From NCBI GenBank assembly GCA_021205095.1, contig JAJPYE010000009.1, positions 18,082-82,081 on the forward strand: DNA of 64,000 nt, in the 5' to 3' direction. The DNA comes from Oscillospiraceae bacterium. Lineage in GTDB: Bacteria > Bacillota > Clostridia > Oscillospirales > Oscillospiraceae. This document shows, piece by piece, positions 7,619 to 16,597 of this stretch. Position 1 is the stretch's first letter; each line of letters opens with the position of its first letter. Under the pieces are notes generated by a model. It worked only from the letters and a program-made list of their open reading frames with translations, was not told the origin of the DNA and did not search any database. The position numbers were made by a program, and so were the translations under genes.

Positions 7619-10600
7619 TTATTTTACTACAACGTTCTCCGCCCCAAAGCGCTCCTGCAGCTCTTCCACAAGAGCGGGATGAATCAGACATCTGGCCCCC
7701 AGACGCTTTTTCGTATCCGCGAAATAAATGACCAGGGGGTCTGTGCCGGGGAACATGGTCAGCACCAGCTCGATGCGGTGAAGGGCCTTTTCATCCCGTG
7801 CCGGAAGCTTGACCCACAGGGTCTGACGCTGGGGAAGCTCCTCCTGGGCAGGCGACTGCTCCCGGCGGGCCGGACGGCGGTATTGGGCCACCGTTTCCGG
7901 CGTCAGGCCCTTCAGCGGCAGAGCCATATCCAGCATAATCTGCGGCTCCTTTTCATCCCGAACGGAGATGCGGCCTGCACAGTATATGGCGCTGTTTTCC
8001 GTGAGATACCCTGCCGCCTGATCCAGCACCCGCTGGAAGGCCAGCAACTCCATGGAGCCGGTATCGTCCTCCAGGGTGACGTAGCTCATTAGGGTGTTGT
8101 TTTTGGTGGTGCGGGTGCGGGCGGCCTGGACGATACCGGCCACGCTGACGGTCTGGCCGTCCTGGAAGGCGGGAACCTCCTCATGTCCGGCGAAGGCCTC
8201 CAGAATGGAGCCGATGGACACAGCCCCCAGCCGCTGGGCGTCCCTGCGGTAGTCGTCCATGGGGTGGCCGGTCAGATACAGACCCGTGTATTCCTTCTCC
8301 ATGGCCATCCGCTCCTGGGGGGTAAATTCCTCCACGTCCGGCAGGGCCAAAGGCGGCTCCGGGTCTGCATCCGCCATGGAAAACATATCCATCTGGCCTA
8401 CTACATTGCTGCGCCCCGTTCGGTTCACACCGTCCAATACGCTGTCCAGCACAGCCAGAAGAGCGCGGCGTTTATAGCCCATGGAGTCGAAGGCCCCGGC
8501 CCGAATGAGACTCTCCACCGGGCGGCGGTTCAGCTCCCTGCCGTACATCCGGCGGCAGAACTCATCGAAGGAGGTAAACGGCCCGTCTGCCTCCCGCTGG
8601 GACATCAGCTCGGTGACGAAGCCTCGTCCCACGCCCTTCACCGCCGCGAGACCGAAGCGGATGTTCCCGCCGACCACGGTGAAGTCCGCGTCCGACTCGT
8701 TCACGTCCGGGGGCAGCAGGGCGATGCCCAGGTTTCGACACTCGGCGATATACTCCGCTACCTTCCCGGAGGAATCCAGCACGCTTGTCAGCAATGCTGC
8801 CATATATTCCCGCGGCCAGTGACGCTTCATCCAGGCCGTCCGATAGGCCACAATGGCGTAGCTGACGGCGTGGGCCTTGTTGAAGGCATAGGAGGCGAAG
8901 TCCAGAATCTCGTCGTAAATGCTGTTGGCGGTGGCCTCGTCCACGCCGTTCGCCACGCAGCCGGGGATATTTCGGGACGGGTCGCCGTGGACGAAGGCCT
9001 TTCGCTCCGCGTCGATGACGTCGTGCTTTTTCTTGGACATGGCCCGGCGAATTAGGTCGGCCTGGCCCAGGGAGAAGCCCGCCAGATGGCGGAAGATGTC
9101 GATGACCTGCTCCTGATAGACGATGCAGCCATAGGTGACGTCCAGGATGGGCTGGAGCAGGGGGTGCTTGTAAACAATTTTCTCCGGGTGGACGGCGCAC
9201 TCCAAAAACCGGGGGATGGAATCCATGGGGCCGGGGCGGTAGAGGGCGATGACGGCGGTGATGTCCTCGATGCTCTTGGGCTTGAGGCCCACGCACACCC
9301 CGGTCATGCCGGTGGATTCAAGCTGAAACACCCCGCAGGTGTTCCCCTCGGTGAGCATTTGGAAGGTGTCCGGGTCGTCCTCCGGGACGTCCTCTATGCG
9401 AAAGTTCGGCTCCGTCCGCTGCACCAGCACCTCCACGTCCCGCAAAACCGTCAGGTTCCGCAGACCCAGAAAGTCCATCTTCAAAAGGCCCAGCTCCTCC
9501 AGCGTGGTCATGGGGAACTGGCAGACGATGGACTCGTCGTTTCGCGCAAGCGGCACATAGTCCGTCAGAGGCCGCTCGGATATGACCACCCCGGCGGCGT
9601 GGGTGGAGGCGTGCCGGGGCATACCCTCCAGGGCGCGGGCGGTGTCGATCAGGTCGTGGAGCCGGGGGTCGCCGTCGTAGTATTCCTTGAGGGGCTTGGA
9701 AAGCCGCAGGGCCTCGTCCAGGGTCATGTTCAGAGTGGAGGGCACCTGCTTTGCCACCGCGTCCGTCTCCCCATAACTGATGTTCATGGCCCGGCCCACG
9801 TCCCGTATGGCGGCCCTGGCCGCCATAGTGCCGAAGGTGACGATCTGGGCCACATGGTCGGAGCCGTATTTGCGGTTTACATAATCAATAACCTCGCCCC
9901 GACGGCGGACGCAGAAGTCCATGTCGATGTCCGGCATGGTCACGCGCTCCGGGTTTAAAAACCGCTCGAAGAACAGCTTATATTTGATGGGGTCAACGTC
10001 CGTGATGCCCAGGGTATAGCTGACGATGGAACCGGCGGCGGAACCCCGTCCGGGGCCGACGGGGATGTTTTCCCCCTTGGCGAAGCGGACGAAGTCCCAC
10101 ACGATGAGGAAGTAGTCCACAAACCCCATCTGCCGGATGACCCCCAGCTCGTATTCCAGCCGCTCCGTCAGGGCCTTGTCGTATCCCGGATAGCGGCGGG
10201 CCAGCCCCTCATAGCACAGCTTTTGCAGATAGGCGAAGCCGTCCGTCTCGCCCTCCGGGAGTTGGAAACGGGGCAGATGGTAGTGGCCGAACTCAAAGTC
10301 GAACCGGCACTGCTCCGCGATTTTCACCGTGTTGTCATAGGCCTCCGGCAGGTCGGGGAACAGGGCGCGCATTTCCTCCTCGCTTTTGAGATACAGCTCC
10401 TGAGAGTTGAAGCGCATACGATCCGGGTCGTCCACGGTCTTGCCCATCTGGATGCACATCAGTACATCCTGGAGGCGGCTGTCCTCCCGGCGCAGGTAGT
10501 GGGCGTCGTTTGTGACGGCGAGGGGGATTCCCGTCTCCCGGTGGAGGCGGATCAGTCCCTGGGCAGCCCGGCGCTCCTCCGGGATGCCGTGATCCTGAAT

Positions 10601-11119
10601 CTCCAGATAAAATCCATCCGGGCCGAAAAGCTCCGCAAGCTCCAGGGCCTTGGCCTTGGCGGCCTCATAGTCCCCGGCAATCAGCTTTTGGGGGATCTCC
10701 CCCGCTACGCAGCCGGACAGGCAAATGAGACCCTCCGCGTGCTGGTGGAGCAGGGGCCAGTCGATCCGGGGCTTCACATAAAAGCCGTCTACGAAGGCCC
10801 GGCTGACCAGCTCGCAGAGATTGTGGTAGCCGGTCTGATTTTTGCACAGCAGGATAAGATGGGAATAATTGCTGTCCAGGCCGTGTTCCTTGTCTGTCAG
10901 AGCGCGGGGGGCCACATACACCTCGCAGCCGATGATAGGCTGTATGTCAGCCTCCCGGCAGACCTTATAAAAGGCCACGGCCCCGTACATGACCCCGTGG
11001 TCGGTGATGGCCAGAGCCGTCTGCCCCAGACCTTTGGCGTACTCCGCCATCTCGCGGATGCGGCACGCGCCGTCCAGCAGACTGTATTCGCTGTGAACAT
11101 GAAGATGGACAAAGGCCAT
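7619..11119 (-). CDS. dnaE: DNA polymerase III subunit alpha (DnaE)
   Basis: MAFVHLHVHSEYSLLDGACRI PHP start; PDIDMDFCVRRRGEVIDYVNRKYG; GPGRGSAAGSIVSY; start 11119 rather than 11596 (the longer ORF runs into whiA). Confidence 0.95.
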   Translation of the reverse strand: MAFVHLHVHSEYSLLDGACRIREMAEYAKGLGQTALAITDHGVMYGAVAFYKVCREADIQPIIGCEVYVAPRALTDKEHGLDSNYSHLILLCKNQTGYHNLCELVSRAFVDGFYVKPRIDWPLLHQHAEGLICLSGCVAGEIPQKLIAGDYEAAKAKALELAELFGPDGFYLEIQDHGIPEERRAAQGLIRLHRETGIPLAVTNDAHYLRREDSRLQDVLMCIQMGKTVDDPDRMRFNSQELYLKSEEEMRALFPDLPEAYDNTVKIAEQCRFDFEFGHYHLPRFQLPEGETDGFAYLQKLCYEGLARRYPGYDKALTERLEYELGVIRQMGFVDYFLIVWDFVRFAKGENIPVGPGRGSAAGSIVSYTLGITDVDPIKYKLFFERFLNPERVTMPDIDMDFCVRRRGEVIDYVNRKYGSDHVAQIVTFGTMAARAAIRDVGRAMNISYGETDAVAKQVPSTLNMTLDEALRLSKPLKEYYDGDPRLHDLIDTARALEGMPRHASTHAAGVVISERPLTDYVPLARNDESIVCQFPMTTLEELGLLKMDFLGLRNLTVLRDVEVLVQRTEPNFRIEDVPEDDPDTFQMLTEGNTCGVFQLESTGMTGVCVGLKPKSIEDITAVIALYRPGPMDSIPRFLECAVHPEKIVYKHPLLQPILDVTYGCIVYQEQVIDIFRHLAGFSLGQADLIRRAMSKKKHDVIDAERKAFVHGDPSRNIPGCVANGVDEATANSIYDEILDFASYAFNKAHAVSYAIVAYRTAWMKRHWPREYMAALLTSVLDSSGKVAEYIAECRNLGIALLPPDVNESDADFTVVGGNIRFGLAAVKGVGRGFVTELMSQREADGPFTSFDEFCRRMYGRELNRRPVESLIRAGAFDSMGYKRRALLAVLDSVLDGVNRTGRSNVVGQMDMFSMADADPEPPLALPDVEEFTPQERMAMEKEYTGLYLTGHPMDDYRRDAQRLGAVSIGSILEAFAGHEEVPAFQDGQTVSVAGIVQAARTRTTKNNTLMSYVTLEDDTGSMELLAFQRVLDQAAGYLTENSAIYCAGRISVRDEKEPQIMLDMALPLKGLTPETVAQYRRPARREQSPAQEELPQRQTLWVKLPARDEKALHRIELVLTMFPGTDPLVIYFADTKKRLGARCLIHPALVEELQERFGAENVVVK

Positions 11120-11124
11120 GATAT

Positions 11125-12045
11125 TTATTCCTCCTGGGGCGGTTCGGTCAAACGCTGGGCCAAGTCGGTCAACTTTCGCATACGGTGGCTGATGCAGCTT
11201 TTTGTCACCGGGGGATCCGCAAGCTGGGCCAGATCGGAGAGACTGCACTCCGGGTTTGCAATGCGCAGCAGGGCGGTCTCCTGCAGGACGGCGGGCAGGG
11301 AGGCGATGCCCGGCCCGGCTTCGATGGCCCGGATGGCGGCCATCTGGTTGGCGTTGGCCGTAACGATTTTGTCCGTGTTGGCCAGGTCGCAGTTTGTGAT
11401 TCGGTTCATGGCGTTTGCCATGTGCTTTTCCACCGTGGTCTGCATGATTTCCATGGCGCAGACGGGAGCGCCCATGGTGGTGAGCAGATCCTCGATTACC
11501 TCGCTGCGCTTGAAATAGGTCAGATAGTGGGAGCCGCGCCGTCCGTCTCCCGGCGTAAAGCCCATGTCCAGCAGCAGGGCGCGTACCTCCCGGCACACGC
11601 TGGCGTGGCTGGTGGACATCTCCAAATGATAGCTCCGCCGGGGATCGGTGACGCTGCCTCCCGCCAGGAAGGCGCCCCGGAGGAAGGCCACCCGGTCGCA
11701 GTCGTTTTCCACAACCGGCAGATTAATGTGATGGGACACGGCCTTTCCCGCGTCATAGCCGATGGCGGAAAAAACAGTGGCCAGCTTTTTGGGGTCTGTG
11801 ATGCAGAAGGAACGCTTGCTTTCCTTCTCCGGCGGGGGAACCTGGTCGAAATCCAGGCCGAAGGCCCGGCGAAACAGCTTAGGCAGGCGGGCGGCAAAGG
11901 CGTCGTTCGCTGTCATGACCCGTACCTGTGCGGCGGTGAAGCTGTTGGCATACAGCAGTACCCCATAGGCCTCTGCCAAGGCGCAGCATTTTTTGCCCAG
12001 CCCGTCCTTGCACAGCTCTGTTTTTACCTGAGAGGAAAATGTCAT
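11125..12045 (-). CDS. whiA: DNA-binding protein WhiA
   Basis: MTFSSQVKTELCKDGLGKKCC..., FLRGAFLAGGSVTDPRRSYHLE, C-terminal HTH LSDLAQLADPPVTKSCISHRMRKL; conserved neighbourhood rapZ-yvcK-whiA. Confidence 0.95.
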   Translation of the reverse strand: MTFSSQVKTELCKDGLGKKCCALAEAYGVLLYANSFTAAQVRVMTANDAFAARLPKLFRRAFGLDFDQVPPPEKESKRSFCITDPKKLATVFSAIGYDAGKAVSHHINLPVVENDCDRVAFLRGAFLAGGSVTDPRRSYHLEMSTSHASVCREVRALLLDMGFTPGDGRRGSHYLTYFKRSEVIEDLLTTMGAPVCAMEIMQTTVEKHMANAMNRITNCDLANTDKIVTANANQMAAIRAIEAGPGIASLPAVLQETALLRIANPECSLSDLAQLADPPVTKSCISHRMRKLTDLAQRLTEPPQEE

Positions 12046-12078
12046 GGCCGCTCCTCCTTTCCTGACGGATTACATGGT

Positions 12079-13080
12079 TTATAAAAATGCGGTTTTTGTC
12101 TCCGCTCTGTCGTGGTACAGGCCCATCAGAGCGTTTGCCAGAGCCGCCGGGTCGTGGCGGACAAGACCCCCGGCCCAGCTTGCCACCGGGGCGTATATTG
12201 GCTCCACGCCCAGGCGCAGGAGGGCCTCCTCGTCCACCTCCACCTGACCGGCGCCCTCCTTTTCATAGGAGGCCAGAACGGCTGCGTCCACGGGGCGGCT
12301 GTTCAGGAGAATATAGTCGAAAAGGCCTGGCCCGCCGTGTTCCAACAGCGCCCTGGCGTGACCGGCGGCGGTATAACGCTCTGTCTCCCCGTTCTGGGTC
12401 ATAATGTTCATCACATATACCTTCACGGCGGAGGAGGCGCACACTGCCTCTGCCACGCCCTTGGTGAGAAGGTTCGGTATTACGCTGGTAAAAAGGCTGC
12501 CAGGCCCCAGGACGATCATATCCGCCTGGCGGATAGCTTCCAGCACTGCCGGTACGGCGGCGGGCTCTTCCGGGTCGAGGGATATGCGGCGAATGACCGC
12601 GTCCGTGTTGCGCTTATAGTCCGTGATACGGGTCTCGCCCCGAATCACAGCTCCGTCGGTGAACTCTGCCTGCAAAACAAGATTTTCATTGGTGACGGGC
12701 AGCACCTGGCCGGTAATGGCCAGCACCTGGCCCATGGCGGCCACAGCCTGGTCGAAGGTGGGGAACATATCGTTCAGCGCGGCCAGAACCAGGTTTCCCA
12801 GGCTTTGCCCAGACAGAGAACCCTCCCGAAAACGGTAGCTTATCATGCTCTCCATAGCCGGCTCTGCGTTGGCCAGGGCCAGAATACAGCTTCGTATGTC
12901 ACCGGGAGGGGGCATACCCAGCTCCCGGCGGAGAACGCCGCTGCCGCCCCCGTCGTCTGTGACGGTGACGATGGCGGTGATGCGGCTGGTTTTGCGCTTC
13001 AGCCCCCGAAGCATGGTGGAGAGGCCGGTTCCGCCGCCAATGACCGCCACGCTGGGGGGCGCATATCGACTCATGCCCAT
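12079..13080 (-). CDS. yvcK: YvcK/CofD-like gluconeogenesis factor
   Basis: VAVIGGGTGLSTMLRGLKRKTSRITAIVTVTDDGGGSGVLRRELGMPPPGDIRSC. Confidence 0.94.
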   Translation of the reverse strand: MGMSRYAPPSVAVIGGGTGLSTMLRGLKRKTSRITAIVTVTDDGGGSGVLRRELGMPPPGDIRSCILALANAEPAMESMISYRFREGSLSGQSLGNLVLAALNDMFPTFDQAVAAMGQVLAITGQVLPVTNENLVLQAEFTDGAVIRGETRITDYKRNTDAVIRRISLDPEEPAAVPAVLEAIRQADMIVLGPGSLFTSVIPNLLTKGVAEAVCASSAVKVYVMNIMTQNGETERYTAAGHARALLEHGGPGLFDYILLNSRPVDAAVLASYEKEGAGQVEVDEEALLRLGVEPIYAPVASWAGGLVRHDPAALANALMGLYHDRAETKTAFL

Positions 13081-13084
13081 GGCT

Positions 13085-13933
13085 TCAGCGCTCCAGATCC
13101 CGATGGAACACCGTCACTGTGCAGCTTTCCCCGGAAAGGGACTGGGCCAGCGCCGCCGCTACCGCCACGCTGCGGTGATGGCCGCCGGTGCAGCCGATCG
13201 CGACCGTCAGCTCCGAGCGGTCGAGCTGATACATGGGCAGAAGGAATATCAGCAGATCCGTCAGCTTTTTCAGAAGGGTCTGCGCGTTTTCGCTGCGAAA
13301 CACATAGTCCGCTACCGGGCCGTCCAGACCGTTCAGATCCCGCAGATCCGCCTCATAGAAGGGATTGGGCAGGCATCGCACGTCGAAAACCAGATCCGCC
13401 TCCGGCGGAATACCGTATTTGTACCCGAAGGAGCAGATGTTCACGGCAAAATAAACGGACTCCGGCTGAAGCGCCTCCCGGATTCGGGCCTGCAGGCGGT
13501 TCAGGGACAGGCCGGTGGTGTCGATGATCACGTCCGCCCGCTGGCGCAGCGGGGCCAGAAACGCTTGCTCCCGCTCTACCGCCTGCTGGATGGTGCAGCC
13601 GGGCTGGGCCATGGGATGGGGACGGCGGCTTTCCTTATAACGGCGGATCAGGGCGGACTGGGCCGCCTCCAGATATAAAATGCGGCAAGGACAGTCAAGC
13701 CTCTCCATCTCCTGGAGGGCGCTGTTCAGCTCCCCATAATCCGCCACGCTGCGTACATCCATTACCAGCGCTACCCGCTCATACCGGCCATGAGTGGCCA
13801 GGCACAGGGCTGCGAACCGGCCCAGCAGGGCGGGGGGCAGATTGTCCACGCAGTAATAGCCAAGATCCTCGCACACGTCCGCCGCCCGACTTTTTCCGGC
13901 CCCGGACAGGCCTGTGATGATGAGAAGTTCCAT
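13085..13933 (-). CDS. rapZ: RNase adapter/nucleotide-binding protein RapZ (YvcJ)
   Basis: MELLIITGLSGAGKSRAADVCEDLGYYCVDNLPPALL; FGYKYGIPPEADLVFDVRCLPNPFY; IGCTGGHHRSVAVA. Confidence 0.95.
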   Translation of the reverse strand: MELLIITGLSGAGKSRAADVCEDLGYYCVDNLPPALLGRFAALCLATHGRYERVALVMDVRSVADYGELNSALQEMERLDCPCRILYLEAAQSALIRRYKESRRPHPMAQPGCTIQQAVEREQAFLAPLRQRADVIIDTTGLSLNRLQARIREALQPESVYFAVNICSFGYKYGIPPEADLVFDVRCLPNPFYEADLRDLNGLDGPVADYVFRSENAQTLLKKLTDLLIFLLPMYQLDRSELTVAIGCTGGHHRSVAVAAALAQSLSGESCTVTVFHRDLER

Positions 13934-13981
13934 GTCGTCACGCCTCCTTGCAAAGCGCTGCGCGCTGAGATTGGGATGGCA

Positions 13982-14899
13982 TTATGCTTCGCGTTGGAGG
14001 ATGCGTACCTCCGGCTCCAGCAGAATACCGCTTTGGGCCAGCACGGTTTTTTGAATATGCTCCATCAGCCGCAGCACGTCGGCGCTGGTGGCCCCGCCGG
14101 TGTTCACCACAAACCCGGCGTGCTTGGTGGAGACCTGCGCCCCGCCGATGGAAAAGCCCTTCAGCCCGGCCTGATCGATCAGGGCGGCGGCATAGCCCTC
14201 CCTGGGCCGCTTGAAGGTGCTGCCGGCAGAGGGCATATCCAGGGGCTGGCTGTCCCGGCGGCGTCTGTCCAGCTCACGCATACGGGCGAAAATCGCCTCT
14301 CGGTCGCCCGCCTCCAGGGCGAAGGCAACAGACAGAGCGACGCAGCGCCGCCCGGAAAGAAAGCTGTGCCGGTAGGATAAATCCTGTGCCGAACCTTCCG
14401 CCTGGCAGAGGCGAAGCTCCTCGTCCAGGTATTCCGTTTGCACGGCGGCGTCCTTCAGCTCCCCTCCGTAGGCCCCGGCGTTCATCACAATGCCGCCTCC
14501 TACGGTGCCGGGGATGCCGTGGGCAAACTCCAGGCCGGTCAGTCCTGCTTCTGCCGCTGCATTGGAGAGAGCGGCCAGGCTGGCTCCGCAGCCGACGGTC
14601 AGCCTGCTGCCATCCAAAACCATATCGTCCAGGCCCCGGCTGGTGTTTATCACCACCCGGCGCAAACCCTCGTCCGGGGGGAGAAGGTTGGTGCCGCGGC
14701 CTATAACAAGAGGCATTTCTCCCTTTTGACGCAGGAGAAGGCACAACGCGGTCAGCTCTTCCCTGGAGGCGGGAAAGGCCATAACCGCCGCAGGCCCCCC
14801 AATGCGGAAGGAGCAGTGGCGGCTCATGGGCTCTTCTTCCCGCAGCTTCAAACCCGGCAGTGCGGCGCGAATATCAGCAATTAATGCGGTATAATCCAT
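13982..14899 (-). CDS. murB: UDP-N-acetylmuramate dehydrogenase
   Basis: HCSFRIGGPAAVMAFP; GTVGGGIVMNAGAYGGELKDA; PSAGSTFKRP; IDQAGLKGFSIGGAQVSTKHAGFVVN. Confidence 0.95.
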   Translation of the reverse strand: MDYTALIADIRAALPGLKLREEEPMSRHCSFRIGGPAAVMAFPASREELTALCLLLRQKGEMPLVIGRGTNLLPPDEGLRRVVINTSRGLDDMVLDGSRLTVGCGASLAALSNAAAEAGLTGLEFAHGIPGTVGGGIVMNAGAYGGELKDAAVQTEYLDEELRLCQAEGSAQDLSYRHSFLSGRRCVALSVAFALEAGDREAIFARMRELDRRRRDSQPLDMPSAGSTFKRPREGYAAALIDQAGLKGFSIGGAQVSTKHAGFVVNTGGATSADVLRLMEHIQKTVLAQSGILLEPEVRILQREA

Positions 14900-14934
14900 A
14901 TAGAAAGTCCTTATATATCAAATTAAAATCCCCA

Positions 14935-15125
14935 AACGCAGGCACCCCCGCAGCGTGGCACCCCCGCCCGCAGGCGCAAATAAAGTTAAATCATTTTTTG
15001 CCGCGGCGTGTACGTGGCAAAAAATTCCTATCGGTCCGGGAGTGTGCGGCTTGCCCGCCAAAGGCGGGCGAGCCGCGCGCGGGTCGGGCCGCAACCCCCT
15101 CATCCGCGATGCCAATCGCGGATGA
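14935..15125 (-). repeat. Dispersed multi-hairpin intergenic element, copy B
   Basis: Minus strand: TCATCCGCGAT-TGGC-ATCGCGGATGA hairpin directly after the hprK stop, TTGCGGCCCGAC, GCCCGCC-TTT-GGCGGGC, ATTTTTTGCC-ACGTACACGCCGC-GGCAAAAAAT, TTTATTTGCGCCTGCGGGCG; collinear with copy A. Confidence 0.8.
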
Positions 15126-15126
15126 T

Positions 15127-16080
15127 TTAGTAGTCTTCTCCGGCGTCCACCAAACTGTCTACCCGCTGAGCCAGCTCCTCGGCGGCGTTGTAGCCGCTTT
15201 TCCGCTGCCGGTTGGTCATGGCGGCCAGCTCCAGAATCACGGCCAGATTCCGGCCAGGGTGGACGGGGATCGTCACCAGCGGCACGGACACGCCCAGATA
15301 TTCCGTGCTTTCCCGGTCAAGGCCCAGACGGTCGTATTTTTTGCTGCTGTCCCACAGCTCCATGGCGATGACCATGTCGATGGGGCAGGAGGAGCGGACG
15401 GCCCCGATGCCGAACACGCTGGGGACGTTGATGACCCCGATGCCCCGCAGCTCCATGAAATGCTTGATAATGGCGGGGGCGCGGCCCTCCAGGGTGGAGC
15501 GGGAGGTGCGCAGAATCTCCACCGCGTCGTCTGCAATCAGCCGATGGCCCCGCTTGATAAGCTCCAGGGCTGTCTCCGACTTGCCGATGCCGCTGTCCCC
15601 GGTAATCAGCATACCCTCTCCGTGAACCTCCACCAGCACGCCGTGGACGGTCTCTCTGGGGGCCAGGTGGCGGCGCAGGGTGCCGATGAGCTGAGCATAA
15701 AATTCCGAGGTGTCCAGATCCGTGGTCAGAACGCTGACCTGGTATTTTTTGGCCATCTCCAGACACTCTGGCAGAACCGGCTGATCGTGGGCCACGATCA
15801 CAGCGGGGACGCGCTGGCTCATAACGGCCTCGAACCCGGCCAGACGGCGTTCGTGGTCGAAATCCTCCATCAGGGTGGTTTCCGACTTTCCGATCACCTG
15901 CAGACGGGAGGCGTCGAAGTGCTTTAAATAGCCCATAAGCTGCATACCGGGCCGGTTCAGATCCACAGAGTCCACCAGCTTTTCCCCATAATCCGGGGCG
16001 GCATAAGCTACGTGCAGGGCGTGTTCCGCCGCAATCTGGGCCAGTTTAACGGAATATTTCTTTTCAAATGCTCTCTCCAT
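15127..16080 (-). CDS. hprK: HPr kinase/phosphorylase
   Basis: GVLVEVHGEGMLITGDSGIGKSETALELIKRGHRLIADDAVEI; RGIGVINVPSVFGIGAV; start MERAFEKKYSVKL at 16080. Confidence 0.95.
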   Translation of the reverse strand: MERAFEKKYSVKLAQIAAEHALHVAYAAPDYGEKLVDSVDLNRPGMQLMGYLKHFDASRLQVIGKSETTLMEDFDHERRLAGFEAVMSQRVPAVIVAHDQPVLPECLEMAKKYQVSVLTTDLDTSEFYAQLIGTLRRHLAPRETVHGVLVEVHGEGMLITGDSGIGKSETALELIKRGHRLIADDAVEILRTSRSTLEGRAPAIIKHFMELRGIGVINVPSVFGIGAVRSSCPIDMVIAMELWDSSKKYDRLGLDRESTEYLGVSVPLVTIPVHPGRNLAVILELAAMTNRQRKSGYNAAEELAQRVDSLVDAGEDY

Positions 16081-16294
16081 GATTCCACCTCGCAAGCTCC
16101 GGGCCGTCCGGCCCTTTCCCCTATTTTAATACATAAGTATGAACTTTCGCAATCAATATCCCCAATTTTTTTGAGATTTTCCCATTTCAAAGGGGCAAAC
16201 GGGAAAAACTCCGGCAGCCCCGCCACAACAGGGCCGCCGGAGAGAATTTTTGGGCCGCCCGACAAAACTAGTGCGGGTTCGACCTTTTTTGCTC

Positions 16295-16323
16295 TTTACA
16301 AATCCGCTTGACAGAGGTATGAT
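16295..16323 (+). promoter_or_regulatory. Sigma70-type promoter with no annotated + strand gene downstream
   Basis: TTTACA (16295-16300), 17-nt spacer, TATGAT (16318-16323). Confidence 0.55.
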
Positions 16324-16329
16324 GCAGAT

Positions 16330-16428
16330 ACAGCTTATCCAATGGGTTCTGGAGAACCCGGCTCATATCTTTATCCCACAACCCTATCTTTAACATGGGC
16401 CGTATCTTAAGATACGGCCCCCTTTTTT
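16330..16428 (+). ncRNA. Candidate small RNA of about 100 nt, unknown family
   Basis: Promoter-to-terminator unit in the hprK/SH3-protein intergenic gap; contains a GGGTTCT-GG-AGAACCC hairpin and ends in a strong intrinsic terminator. Confidence 0.45.
16397..16428 (+). terminator. Rho-independent terminator (+ strand)
   Basis: GGGCCGTATCTTAAGATACGGCCC perfect palindrome then CC and TTTTTT; the T-tract is only on the + side. Confidence 0.8.
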
Positions 16429-16432
16429 ACCT

Positions 16433-16534
16433 GCGAGGGCGGGTCTTTTGTCCGCTGAGCTTCGTTGGGCCTTCTCGATGTGCTTATCAGCACGCCTTCG
16501 TCGGCCCGCCTCGTCAGCGAACAAAATCCCTCGC
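16433..16534. repeat. Long nested palindrome (about 100 nt, five collinear helices)
   Basis: GCGAGGG/CCCTCGC, TTTTGT/ACAAAA, GCTGA/TCAGC, GGGCC/GGCCC, GTGCT/AGCAC nested in order around a TATC apex. Confidence 0.65.
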
Positions 16535-16597
16535 CCTGCATTGTCTTTACAACCTGGTGGGTTAATCCGGCGGTTTGTTTTTGCTGCGGCGGTAGCG

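Noticed and set aside
11120-11596. N-terminal extension of the dnaE ORF
   Set aside because: It overlaps whiA in another frame and reads as non-protein-like sequence; the conserved DnaE start MAFVHLHVHSEYSLLDGACR is at 11119.
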